Assembly: GCA_963756495.1 (NCBI GenBank)
Contig: CAVWNS010000009.1
Location: 62,001 to 126,000, forward strand
Origin: DATFDN01 sp963756495
GTDB taxonomy: Bacteria > Pseudomonadota > Alphaproteobacteria > Acetobacterales > Acetobacteraceae
Direction of reading: 5' to 3'
DNA: 64,000 nt
This document shows positions 56,032 to 64,000 of the stretch, in pieces (position 1 is the stretch's first letter; each line of letters begins with the position of its first letter). Below the pieces are notes generated by a model. It was not told the DNA's origin, ran no database searches, and saw nothing but the letters and a program-made list of their open reading frames with translations. Made by a program: the position numbers and the translations under genes.

Positions 56032-57534
56032 TCACGCGCGCGTGTTGACGGCTGTCTCCAGCATGGCGTCGAACGCCGACTGGATGGCACGGACGGCGGG
56101 GTCGCGATACGCAAAGCATGGGTCGTGCTCGGGATAGACGAGCATCGTGGCATTGGCCTCGAACACCAGGAGCCGGCCATCCGGCAAGACCCCGAAGTCG
56201 ATGCCGGCATAATCGAGGTCGAGGCGTGCGCCGATCAGGCCGAGCGCCGTCATCGCACATGGTCCGATGGCCTCGAAGGGGGCGACGAGAAAGCGGTGCT
56301 CCTCCTCGCGCCTTACCGCATCGCGTTCCATGCCGGCTGTCCAGTAATGCACCAGCCAATCCCTCGCGATGGCGAGGTGGTAGGGATAGGGCCGTCGATC
56401 GACGAAGATGACCCGATACTTGCGATACCAGCCGTCGGCCGAGACGAAATCGACGAACTCCGTGAGGTAAGCCGCTGTCTCCCGCAACTCCACCATCGCT
56501 CCCGCATCGTCGATCTTGCGCACCCCCTCTCCACCGTGGGAGCCGAGCGGACGGAACAGCACCGGGAATGGGATTGCGGCACCGGCGCGGGCGCCCACCG
56601 GGCTTTCATGCGCGCCGTCATGGCGGATCACGGAGGGAACGACGATGCCGGGAATGCCGGCCAGGAGATGCGGCAGGTCGGAGCGTTTCGTCGATGCGAT
56701 CCTGGCCGGGTCGTTCAACACGTGCGGCGCCCGCTCGCGCAGCAGCCGCGCGACGGGCGGCTTGACGATGGGCGCCAGATCGGGATCGCCGATCGCGTTG
56801 AAGATAAGATCGTGCGGCGGCAGCGCACGGTCCTGATCAGTGGTGGCGTATTCGATGTACCAGCGGATCAGCGTGATCCGCGCGCGCGGCATCAGGTGCT
56901 GCAACGGCACGTTGGCGGCGTCGGCCGCGGCCAGGACCAGGACGGTCCGCTCCGGCCTCGGCGCCCGCTCGATGAAGACCTGTTGGCCGAGATAGGCGGC
57001 GTCGCGGTGGGCGCGCGCGGCCGCGGGGTCGGCAGCGAGGATGACGGAGAGGTTCTGATGCGCCCCGACCAGTCCGGGATCGAGGGCCAGCGCGGCACGG
57101 CAGGGCGCTTCGGCGTCCGCCAGATTGCCTTGTCTGACCAGCACCGAGCCCAGGCTGGCATGCGCTTCCTTGGAGCGCGGGGCCAAGCTCACGGCGCGGC
57201 GCAGGCACTGCGCGGCGGCGTCGAGGCGGCCCTGTTCGGTGTAGCTGTTGGCGAGATTGACGAGGATCGTCGCCCGATCCGGCGATAGCGCCGCCGCGCG
57301 CTCGAAATCCGCCGCCGCCGCTTCGTAAAGGCACAGCGTCTTGCGAGCGGTGGCGCGCACCAGCCAAGCCTGGACCAGCAAAGGGTCCCGATCGAGTGCG
57401 GCGGAGGATTCCGCGATGGCGCCATCGAGATCGCCCTCCGCAAGCAAGGTCTGCGCGAGTTCGGCGCGAACCGACGCGAGGTCCGGATCGCGGGTGAGGA
57501 GCGAGCGGTAGAAGTCGGCGTCGGCATGAGACAC
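56032..57534 (-). CDS. TPR protein with C-terminal ATP-grasp-like domain
   Basis: 500 residues. Residues 1-170 are tetratricopeptide repeats (e.g. DPLLVQAWLVRATARKTL, RATILVNLANSYTEQGRLD, SKEAHASLGSVLVRQGNLAD). The C-terminal half looks like an ATP-grasp ligase: FPVLFRPLGSHGGEGVRKI (nucleotide-loop-like), YRKYRVIFVDRRPYPYHLAI, and the metal-binding LLVFEANATMLVYPEHD (E-x-N). A substrate could be a peptide or amino acid; none is known to me for this architecture. Divergent (185 bp) from the small repeat protein at 57720. No signal peptide. Confidence 0.75.
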   Translation of the reverse strand: MSHADADFYRSLLTRDPDLASVRAELAQTLLAEGDLDGAIAESSAALDRDPLLVQAWLVRATARKTLCLYEAAAADFERAAALSPDRATILVNLANSYTEQGRLDAAAQCLRRAVSLAPRSKEAHASLGSVLVRQGNLADAEAPCRAALALDPGLVGAHQNLSVILAADPAAARAHRDAAYLGQQVFIERAPRPERTVLVLAAADAANVPLQHLMPRARITLIRWYIEYATTDQDRALPPHDLIFNAIGDPDLAPIVKPPVARLLRERAPHVLNDPARIASTKRSDLPHLLAGIPGIVVPSVIRHDGAHESPVGARAGAAIPFPVLFRPLGSHGGEGVRKIDDAGAMVELRETAAYLTEFVDFVSADGWYRKYRVIFVDRRPYPYHLAIARDWLVHYWTAGMERDAVRREEEHRFLVAPFEAIGPCAMTALGLIGARLDLDYAGIDFGVLPDGRLLVFEANATMLVYPEHDPCFAYRDPAVRAIQSAFDAMLETAVNTRA

Positions 57535-57719
57535 GCAAGGCCTCGAAGCACTGATGTCGCGGCCGAATTCTACCTGCCAGGAGCTTTATCAGCGGTTACG
57601 CCTGCTTGCGTGGCAGCTGACACGCATCCCCTCTGTCACATTCGTTGCACGCCCTTAAGGCCTGCTTTACGCCCCGGCGGTAGTTTCGGTCCGCTTCCTT
57701 CACAGCAGGAACCACCATC

Positions 57720-58040
57720 ATGAGCATCTCCAGTATTTCAGGCTCGGCGGGGGTTTTCGCCCAACAACTGCAGAAACAGGCCCTGGCGTCGCAGGCAGCC
57801 CAGGCGACTGCCCAGACGGGAACGACGGCCCAGACGGGAACGACGGCCCAGACGGGAACGACAACCCAAACGGGAACGACAGCGCAGGCCGATCCGACCC
57901 AGCAGGCCGGCAATGTCCACCACCACCATCACCATGGCGGCGCCTCGACACAGGCGGCGAGTGCGGCGCAGTCCCCCACGGCCACCTCGAACGGTTCCTC
58001 CACCTCCAACGTATCGGCACTCGTCGATCTGCTCGCCTGA
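57720..58040 (+). CDS. small low-complexity, His-rich repeat protein
   Basis: 106 residues, unrecognised. The start is Ser/Ile/Gln-rich (MSISSISGSAGVFAQQLQKQ). A tandem repeat of A-Q-T-G-T-T (four 18-bp units) follows, then six His in a row before GGASTQAASAAQ, and a hydrophobic end (VSALVDLLA). A ribosome site GCAGGAACC lies 8 bp before ATG 57720. No signal peptide or membrane segment. The composition (Thr, Ser, Gln, His) would suit a metal-binding, structural or modified peptide. Confidence 0.6.
   Translation: MSISSISGSAGVFAQQLQKQALASQAAQATAQTGTTAQTGTTAQTGTTTQTGTTAQADPTQQAGNVHHHHHHGGASTQAASAAQSPTATSNGSSTSNVSALVDLLA
57810..57881 (+). repeat. 18-bp in-frame tandem repeat (4 units)
   Basis: Unit GCCCAGACGGGAACGACG at 57810-57827 and 57828-57845, then 57846-57863 with one change and 57864-57881 with a few changes. 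Each unit encodes A-Q-T-G-T-T. Near-identity of the units suggests recent expansion; unit number may vary among strains. Confidence 0.88.
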
Positions 58041-58147
58041 TCCCGCCTGTCGAGCGCGGAAATCCCTCAGGATTCGCTGCGTCCGATTCTCCCGCGCCGG
58101 GCCTCTTCGAGGCGATCTTCCACGCCCTCGACGCAAGCTCCCAACCG

Positions 58148-58528
58148 GTGGTCGGGCCGATCCAGCCGCGATTGCTGGTGATCCCGATCCGGGATGACGA
58201 TCGTTCAGCGACAGGCGGTGGTGCGGTGACGGGCGGCCTGTGGGGCTGCACGCTCTTCCAATGGCTGCACGTGCAGATGCTGTTCGTTCCCGAAAGGTTA
58301 CGCGGTCAGGGCGTTGGTTCCGCCCTGATGGCCACGGCGGAAACCGAGGCGCGCGCCAGAGGGTGCCATGGTGTCCTCGTCGATACCTTCAGTTTCCAGG
58401 CGGCACCGTTCTACCAAAAGCTCGGCTTCACCCTGTTCGGCGTGCTGGAGGACTTTCCGCCCGGGCATGATCGGCTTTACTTCCGCAAGATTTTTCGCGC
58501 GCCGGGATATACTGCCGCCTCAGGATGA
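58148..58528 (+). CDS. GNAT acetyltransferase
   Basis: GNAT fold, about 126 residues from GTG 58148. Acetyl-CoA loop PERLRGQGVGSALMATAE (R-x-x-G-x-G), then DTFSFQAAPFYQKLGFTLFG. The frame is open and protein-like upstream to about 58050 (GLFEAIFHALDASSQPVVG fits the family N-terminus), but has no ATG, GTG or TTG there. The true start may therefore be a rare codon, or lie across an unseen shift. Its stop overlaps putA by ATGA, so the two are co-expressed. Confidence 0.78.
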   Translation: MVGPIQPRLLVIPIRDDDRSATGGGAVTGGLWGCTLFQWLHVQMLFVPERLRGQGVGSALMATAETEARARGCHGVLVDTFSFQAAPFYQKLGFTLFGVLEDFPPGHDRLYFRKIFRAPGYTAASG

Positions 58529-61500
58529 CCCAAGACGACCGCTCCACGCTCCGTCGCCTCCATCGCGCGCCCGACTCCGAGGCGCTGGCGCCGCTGCTCG
58601 AACGCGCCGCGCCGCCGCCCGCCGTGGCGGCGCGCATCGAGACCCGCGCCCGCGCCCTGGTCCGCGCCGCGCGCGCCGCCCACCGGCCCGGCGCGGACGT
58701 GACCGACTTCCTGCGCGAATACGGCCTCGGCAGCGCCGAGGGCGTCGCCCTGCTCTGCCTGGCCGAGGCGCTGCTGCGCATCCCGGACGCGGCGACCGCC
58801 GACGCGCTGATCGAGGATCGCATCGCCGGCGCCGACTGGCAGCGCCATGTCGGGCACGCCGACAGCCTGGCGGTGAACGCCTCCGCCTGGGGCTTCATGC
58901 TCACCGGGCGCGTGCTGACGCGCGAGGAGGCGGGCGGCACCCAGGCGATGATCCTGCGCGCCATCCGCCGCATGGGCGAGCCGGTGGTGCGCGCGGCGCT
59001 GCGTCGGGGCATGCGCGTGCTGGCCCGCCAGTTCGTCATGGGCCGCACGATCGAGGAAGCATTGGCCCGCGCCGCCACCGCCGAGGGACGGCGCTGGCGC
59101 CACAGCTTCGACATGCTGGGCGAGGCGGCGCGCACGCACGCCGATGCCGCCCGCTACATGATGGCCTATCGAGAGGCGATCGGCGCGATCGGTCGCGCCG
59201 GCGCCGGGCGCGGGCCGATCGAAGCGCCGGGCATCTCGGTCAAGCTCTCCGCCCTGCATCCGCGCTACGAGCCGTTGCAGGCCGCGCGCTGCGTGCCCGC
59301 GCTGATCGAGAGCCTCGCCGCCCTCGCCCGCGCCGCGCGCGAGGCGGGGATCGGCCTGACCGTGGATGCCGAGGAGGCGGAGCGGCTGGAGCTGTCGCTC
59401 GACGTGTTCGCCGCGGTGCTCGCCGATCCCGCGCTGGCCGGTTGGGACGGGCTCGGTTTGGCAATCCAGGCGTACCAGAAGCGCGCGCCGGCGGTGATCG
59501 AGTGGGTTGCGAAGCAGGCCCGCGCGAGCAGCCATCGGGTGCCGGCGCGCCTGGTCAAGGGTGCCTACTGGGACACCGAGATCAAGCACGCCCAGGTGAA
59601 TGGACACCAGGACTACCCGGTGTTCACCCGCAAGGCAGCGACCGACGTGAGCTGGCTCGCCTGCGCGCACGCGATGCTGGCCCACCCCGACGCGCTGCTG
59701 CCCGCCTTCGCCACCCACAACGCGCACAGCCTGGCGACCATCCTGGAGACGGCCGAAACCCCGTTCGAGATGCAGCGCCTGCACGGGATGGGCGAGGCGC
59801 TCTACGATGGCGTGGTCGGCCCGGCCTGCCCGGTGCGGGTCTATGCCCCGGTCGGCTCGCACGAGGACCTGCTCGCCTATCTGGTGCGCCGGCTGTTGGA
59901 GAACGGCGCCAATACGAGCTTCGTCCACCGTCTGGTCGATCCCGCCGTGCCGGAGGACGCGGTGGTCGCCGACCCCGTCGCGCGTCTGCGCACGCAGGCC
60001 GCAACCCGCAATCCGCGCATTCCGCTGCCGCACGACCTCTACCCCGACCGGGTCAACGCCGCCGGCATCGACCTCGCCGATCGCGACGTGCTGCCCGCGC
60101 TGTTGCGCGGCATCGCCGCGCAGACGCAGACGCCGCGCGTGGTTTCGGGCGGCGGGACCGCGCGGGAAATTCACAGCCCCGCCGACCGGCGCATCATGCT
60201 CGGCCGTGCCGCCGACACCGCGCCCGCCGAGATGGACGCCGGGCTGAACCGGCTCGCGCGCGGCTGGCACGCCTGGGACGAGGCAGGCGCCGCGCATCGT
60301 GCCCTGGCGCTGGAACGCGCCGCCGCGCTGATCGAGGGGGCGCGGGATGAGTTGCTGTTCCTGCTCGCCCGCGAGGGCGGCAAGACGCTGCCCGACGGCA
60401 TTGCGGAGTTGCGCGAGGCCGCCGATCACTGCCGCTGGTACGCCGCCCGCGCGCGCGAGCAGTTCGTGCCCCGCGACCTGCCCGGCCCCACCGGGGAGCG
60501 GAACGTCTGGCAGCTCGGCGGTCGCGGCGTGTTCGCCGCCATCGCGCCGTGGAACTTCCCGCTCGCGATCTTCGTGGGGCAGGTCGCCGCCGCGCTCGCC
60601 GCCGGCAACGCGGTCGCCGCCAAGCCCGCCGAGCAGACGCCCCTGATCGCCGCGTGCGCCGTCGCGCTGCTGCATGCGGCGGGGGTGCCGGCGGACGCGC
60701 TGGCGCTGGTGACGGGCGACGGCGCGGCCGGCCAGGCGCTGATCGACGACAGGCGGATCGCCGGCGTCGCCTTCACCGGCGGGACGGAGACGGCGCGGGC
60801 CATCGCCGGGCGCATCGCCGCCCGGCGCGGCCCGATCATCCCCTTCATCGCCGAGACGGGCGGGGTGAACGCGATGATCGTGGACAGCTCCGCGCTCGCC
60901 GAGCAGGTGGTCGGCGATGCGATCGCCGGTGCGTTCGGCGCCGCCGGCCAGCGCTGCTCGGCGCTGCGGCTGCTGTGCGTGCAGGAGGAGGTGGCCGATC
61001 GCGTGCTGCGGATGCTGCGTGGCGCGGCCGAGACGCTGTCGATCGGCGATCCGCTCGACCCCGCGACGGATATCGGCCCGGTGATCGACGCGCCGGCGCG
61101 CGACGCGCTCGAGAAATATTGCGCCCGGATGGATCCGCCGCTGTTCGCGCTCGACCTGCCCCGCGCCTGCGCGCACGGCACGTTCTTCGCCCCGCGGGCC
61201 TACGCCCTGCCCGATGCCGGCGCGCTGCGCGCCGAGGTGTTCGGCCCGGTACTGCATGTTGTCCGCTTCGCCGCCGATCGCCTGGACGACATGCTCGACG
61301 CGATCGCTGAGACGGGATTCGGCCTGACCTTGGGCGTGCATTCGCGGATCGAGACGATGCAGCGGCGCATCGTTGCCCGGCTGCGGGTGGGCAACGCCTA
61401 TGTCAATCGCAACCAGGTGGGCGCGGTAGTCGGCGTGCAGCCCTTCGGCGGGCGCGGCCTGTCTGGCACCGGGCCGAAGGCCGGCGGCCCGATCACGCTC

Positions 61501-61587
61501 TATCGGTTCGCCGAGGAACGCGTGGTGTCCATCAACACCGCCTCCTCCGGCGGCAATGCCGCGCTGCTCGCCGCCGACGAGGGGTGA
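58525..61587 (+). CDS. putA: bifunctional proline dehydrogenase / P5C dehydrogenase PutA
   Basis: Oxidises proline to glutamate via P5C; 1020 residues, the short PutA form without the N-terminal RHH DNA-binding domain. The PRODH barrel has GPIEAPGISVKLSALHPRYE, RLVKGAYWDTEIKHAQVNG and ATHNAHSLATILE; the ALDH domain has FAAIAPWNFPLAIFVGQVAA, AFTGGTETARAIAGR, the catalytic Cys in FGAAGQRCSALRLLCV and the C-terminal NRNQVGAVVGVQPFGGRGLS. FAD and NAD-dependent, membrane-associated via quinone. Preceded by the overlapping GNAT, followed by a dodecin gene. Confidence 0.95.
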   Translation: MTQDDRSTLRRLHRAPDSEALAPLLERAAPPPAVAARIETRARALVRAARAAHRPGADVTDFLREYGLGSAEGVALLCLAEALLRIPDAATADALIEDRIAGADWQRHVGHADSLAVNASAWGFMLTGRVLTREEAGGTQAMILRAIRRMGEPVVRAALRRGMRVLARQFVMGRTIEEALARAATAEGRRWRHSFDMLGEAARTHADAARYMMAYREAIGAIGRAGAGRGPIEAPGISVKLSALHPRYEPLQAARCVPALIESLAALARAAREAGIGLTVDAEEAERLELSLDVFAAVLADPALAGWDGLGLAIQAYQKRAPAVIEWVAKQARASSHRVPARLVKGAYWDTEIKHAQVNGHQDYPVFTRKAATDVSWLACAHAMLAHPDALLPAFATHNAHSLATILETAETPFEMQRLHGMGEALYDGVVGPACPVRVYAPVGSHEDLLAYLVRRLLENGANTSFVHRLVDPAVPEDAVVADPVARLRTQAATRNPRIPLPHDLYPDRVNAAGIDLADRDVLPALLRGIAAQTQTPRVVSGGGTAREIHSPADRRIMLGRAADTAPAEMDAGLNRLARGWHAWDEAGAAHRALALERAAALIEGARDELLFLLAREGGKTLPDGIAELREAADHCRWYAARAREQFVPRDLPGPTGERNVWQLGGRGVFAAIAPWNFPLAIFVGQVAAALAAGNAVAAKPAEQTPLIAACAVALLHAAGVPADALALVTGDGAAGQALIDDRRIAGVAFTGGTETARAIAGRIAARRGPIIPFIAETGGVNAMIVDSSALAEQVVGDAIAGAFGAAGQRCSALRLLCVQEEVADRVLRMLRGAAETLSIGDPLDPATDIGPVIDAPARDALEKYCARMDPPLFALDLPRACAHGTFFAPRAYALPDAGALRAEVFGPVLHVVRFAADRLDDMLDAIAETGFGLTLGVHSRIETMQRRIVARLRVGNAYVNRNQVGAVVGVQPFGGRGLSGTGPKAGGPITLYRFAEERVVSINTASSGGNAALLAADEG

Positions 61588-61711
61588 ACGCCGGATCGGG
61601 CCGGAACCGCGTCGCGGCAACGTCATCAATCTTGGAGCCCTGCTCGGCAACTCTTCCGCGAGGCCGCCGTTGGCGGGTCGTCTCCTACCGAGACCGCTTC
61701 AGGAGGAACCC

Positions 61712-61927
61712 ATGGCAGTCGTGAAGATTCTCGAACTCCTGGCGGAGTCTGAAAAAAGCTGGGAAGACGCGGCTTGCCAGGCAGTGGCGGAGGCCTCCAA
61801 GACCGTGCGCGGAATTCGCTCCGTCTATGTCAGTGAATTCCAGGCAACCGTCGAAAACGACCAGGTCCGCAACTATCGGGCGAACGTGAAGATTTCCTTT
61901 GTCATCGAGCAAGGTTCTCAGAAATAG
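61712..61927 (+). CDS. dodecin family flavin-binding protein
   Basis: Small 71-residue protein that in its family forms a dodecamer storing or buffering riboflavin, FMN or FAD. The sequence fits from the start (VVKILELLAESEKSWEDA; Trp is the likely flavin-stacking residue) through VRGIRSVYVSEFQATVEN to ANVKISFVIEQG. Very strong ribosome site AGGAGGAACCC before ATG 61712. It lies 124 bp after putA; association with a flavoenzyme gene is plausible. Confidence 0.9.
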   Translation: MAVVKILELLAESEKSWEDAACQAVAEASKTVRGIRSVYVSEFQATVENDQVRNYRANVKISFVIEQGSQK

Positions 61928-62043
61928 GGTGTCGGTTCACCGCGCCCTCCACTGCTCGCTCTGAACTCAGAGGCGCGATCGGCCTCTGTGGAACGGTCAT
62001 GCTGCAAAGGCATGGCCGTCCTGCTTGTTGCCTCGGAACCGCC

Positions 62044-63171
62044 ATGAGGCGCATAGCCCTCCTCGTTGCCGGCCTGCTCGGTTTCACCTCGGCACACGCT
62101 GCCGAACCGGTGCGGATCGGCATCACCACCATCCTCAGCGGCCCGACCGCCGACCGCGGCCAATCGGAGCAATACGGCGCGCAACTGGCGCTGAATCGCA
62201 TCAATGAGGAGGGCGGCGTACTCGGGCGGCCGATCGAGGCGTTCTACGCCGACAATGCCTGCAAACCCGCCGTCGGCGTGCCCGCGACACGACGGCTGAT
62301 TGAGCAGGAGCACGTTCCCGTGCTGATCGGTGCGCTTTGCACACCCGTCACGCATGCCATCATGCCGCTGATCGAGCAGGCGAAGGTGCCATTGGTCATC
62401 GCGACCTCGGCCGGACAGGATTTCGTGGATGCCTCCGGGGCCGGTGGCAACGACTACGCCTTCAAGACCATCCCATCCGAGGTCGACATCGCGCGCGGCT
62501 TGGTGCATTTTCTGGCGTCGCAGAATGTGAAGTCCGTCGCGATCATCGCCGATACGGGTCCCTTCACAGAGACCGGCGCCGCTGCAATGGCCAAGGCGGC
62601 GCAGAACGCCGGCATAAAGGTGACCGCGCAGGAAACCCTGCCGAAGGGGATAATCGATTTCGCGGCACTGCTGGACAAGCTGAAGGCCGGCGCGCCCGAC
62701 CGGCTGTTGACCGTCCTCGGCCCCTCCACCACCGGGTTCTTTCGTGCCTATGAAGCTGCGGGTTGGAAGGTGCCGGTGACTGGCCGGGTCGATTTCACAG
62801 CTGCACTCGCCGCCGTCTCGCCGAAGTTTCGGGAATCCGGCGGCCTTGCCGATCTGACCGGCGTCGCCGTGTTCACGTCCCTGCTGAGCAAGCCCGGCGT
62901 GCAGGATTTTGTCGATGCCTACAAAGCCCATTACGGGCTGGTACCCACGCAGCGCTCCTTCTTCGTTTACGAGGCGACCTATCTGGTGGCAGACGCCATT
63001 CGCCGGGCTGGGTCCGACCAGCCCGCGGCGATCGAGCAGGCGCTGAAGACCACCACCATGCCCTCCTTGCTCGGCGGGACATACGCGCCCGATGACCATA
63101 ACCACGCACACACCCCGCTGCAGATCATCGGGATGCGGGACGGGCGGCCAGCCGTGATCGCTACCGAATAG
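62044..63171 (+). CDS. ABC transporter substrate-binding protein (branched-chain amino acid/aromatic type)
   Basis: Periplasmic binding protein of the LivJ/Peripla_BP_6 type, 375 residues. Signal peptide ALLVAGLLGFTSAHA cut before AEPVRIGITTILSGPTAD. Family segments: ALNRINEEGGVLGRPIEA, ADNACKPAVGVPATRRLI and YEATYLVADAIRRAG. No ABC permease or ATPase genes are adjacent, so it is an orphan here. Ligand unknown (branched-chain or aromatic compounds are typical). Confidence 0.88.
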   Translation: MRRIALLVAGLLGFTSAHAAEPVRIGITTILSGPTADRGQSEQYGAQLALNRINEEGGVLGRPIEAFYADNACKPAVGVPATRRLIEQEHVPVLIGALCTPVTHAIMPLIEQAKVPLVIATSAGQDFVDASGAGGNDYAFKTIPSEVDIARGLVHFLASQNVKSVAIIADTGPFTETGAAAMAKAAQNAGIKVTAQETLPKGIIDFAALLDKLKAGAPDRLLTVLGPSTTGFFRAYEAAGWKVPVTGRVDFTAALAAVSPKFRESGGLADLTGVAVFTSLLSKPGVQDFVDAYKAHYGLVPTQRSFFVYEATYLVADAIRRAGSDQPAAIEQALKTTTMPSLLGGTYAPDDHNHAHTPLQIIGMRDGRPAVIATE

Positions 63172-63258
63172 GGTGCCGGCACCGCCCGCGAAAGGCTCCC
63201 GCGCACCCCGCCACCGAGGCACCTACTCCCTGCGCGAAATCCGGATTAGGCTGCCCCC

Positions 63259-64000
63259 ATGAGCATTCGCGACGGCTTCCTCGGCAGCATCGGCAACACC
63301 CCGCTGGTCCGCCTCCGGCGCGCGTCGGAGGCCACGGGCTGTGAGATCCTGGGCAAGGCCGAGTTCCTGAACCCGGGCGGCTCGGTGAAGGATCGTGCCG
63401 CCCTGGCGATCATCGCGGACGCCGAGGCGGCCGGGCGGCTGCGTCCCGGCGGCACCATCGTCGAGGGCACGGCCGGCAACACCGGGATCGGGCTGGCGCT
63501 GGTCGGCAATGCATGCGGCTACCGCACCGTGATCGTCATGCCCGAGACGCAAAGCGAGGAGAAGAAGGATTTTCTTCGGCTGATCGGCGCTGAGCTGCGC
63601 CTGGCGCCGGCGAAGCCCTATCGCGACGCCGGCAATTACGTCCGGATGTCCGAGCGACTCGCCGCCGAGCTGGCCGAAACCGAGGTCAACGGCGCCATCT
63701 GGGCCAACCAGTTCGACAACGTCGCCAACCGCGAGGGTCATCGGCGCACCACCGGCGAGGAAATCTGGGCCGAGACCGGCGGACGGGTCGATGGCTTCAC
63801 CTGCTCCGCCGGTACCGGCGGCACCATCGCCGGCGTCGGCCTGGCGCTGAAGGCGCACAATCCGGGCGTCCGCATCGTGCTCGCCGACCCGATGGGCTCG
63901 GCCTTCTACAATCACTACACCAGGGGCGAGCTACTCGCAGAGGGCAGTTCGATCACCGAGGGCATCGGCAACAGCCGCATCACCAAGAACCTGGAAGGCG
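63259..64000 (+). CDS. cysK: cysteine synthase family protein, partial at right edge
   Basis: PLP enzyme forming cysteine from O-acetylserine and sulfide; 247 residues shown, C-terminus outside the window. PLP Lys in EFLNPGGSVKDRAALAIIAD, substrate loop GTAGNTGIGLALVG, phosphate-binding FTCSAGTGGTIAGVGLAL. EKKDFLRLIGAELRL and DPMGSAFYNHYTRGELL mark the CysK-like (not CBS-only) branch. Starts at ATG 63259 without a strong ribosome site. Confidence 0.92.
   Translation, partial: MSIRDGFLGSIGNTPLVRLRRASEATGCEILGKAEFLNPGGSVKDRAALAIIADAEAAGRLRPGGTIVEGTAGNTGIGLALVGNACGYRTVIVMPETQSEEKKDFLRLIGAELRLAPAKPYRDAGNYVRMSERLAAELAETEVNGAIWANQFDNVANREGHRRTTGEEIWAETGGRVDGFTCSAGTGGTIAGVGLALKAHNPGVRIVLADPMGSAFYNHYTRGELLAEGSSITEGIGNSRITKNLEG

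Noticed and set aside
58477..61650. 1057-residue minus-strand open frame opposite putA
   Set aside because: Antisense shadow of a high-GC gene; His/Arg/Gly-rich translation with no family motif, while putA on the other strand is fully conserved.

Overview
The window is high-GC DNA from an alphaproteobacterium, most likely Rhodospirillales/Acetobacteraceae. This is inferred from the housekeeping order fsa-DUF484-xerC divergent from priA, followed by msrB-holB-metG-tatD-MBL hydrolase, together with extreme GC bias, GTG starts and many ATGA/GTGA start-stop overlaps. No rRNA, tRNA or CRISPR array was seen.

Layout. 0.2-9.3 kb: conserved replication, repair and translation genes. 9.5-13.7 kb: a Kai-type module of kaiC, a double-domain kaiB and a PAS/histidine-kinase/receiver protein, in one direction with overlapping or tightly spaced genes. 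13.7-22 kb: haloalkane-dehalogenase-like hydrolase, acetyltransferase, a pqiABC-type lipid-transport operon, kynureninase and a Tat-exported FAD oxidase. 22.3-32.6 kb: an acyl-CoA-type catabolic region (AMP-forming ligase, ketopantoate-reductase-like protein, cupin, two acyl-CoA dehydrogenases, alpha/beta hydrolase, enoyl-CoA hydratase, SDR). It also carries a DUF433/DUF5615 toxin-antitoxin pair and a GIY-YIG nuclease gene placed inside the operon. 32.8-40.7 kb: a low-GC membrane protein, Mn catalase, a molybdo-oxidase remnant, CocE/NonD hydrolase, MBL hydrolase and pepN. 40.8-54.3 kb: an IS-rich, decaying segment (IS630 nested at the end of an IS1380-type element, an ISAs1-type element, an IS701-type element) with truncated or disrupted neighbours. 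Among these it also holds an intact-looking His-rich mini-lipoprotein, a DUF2272 lipoprotein and a gamma-glutamyltransferase. 54.4-64 kb: Baeyer-Villiger-type monooxygenase, TPR/ATP-grasp-like protein divergent from a small repeat/His-rich protein, GNAT-putA, dodecin, amino-acid-type ABC binding protein and cysteine synthase (cut by the edge).

The most striking large-scale signal is that many otherwise well conserved genes between about 8.2 and 30.5 kb, densest at 9.9-22 kb, are broken by single-base changes. Every break I resolved individually is restored by deleting one base (two adjacent ones at one kynU site). The corrected lengths come out as whole codons at family-typical size (kaiC 563, kaiB 216, kinase 584, kynU 398, holB 341 residues). 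That pattern looks more like insertion-type sequence error than gene death. The IS-rich segment instead shows nonsense codons, deletions and truncations, which is real decay.

The least explained items are the 194-residue gene split by an IS701-type element with a perfect CTAA target duplication, the double KaiB with its KaiC and kinase, and the TPR/ATP-grasp-like protein beside a repetitive His-rich peptide.
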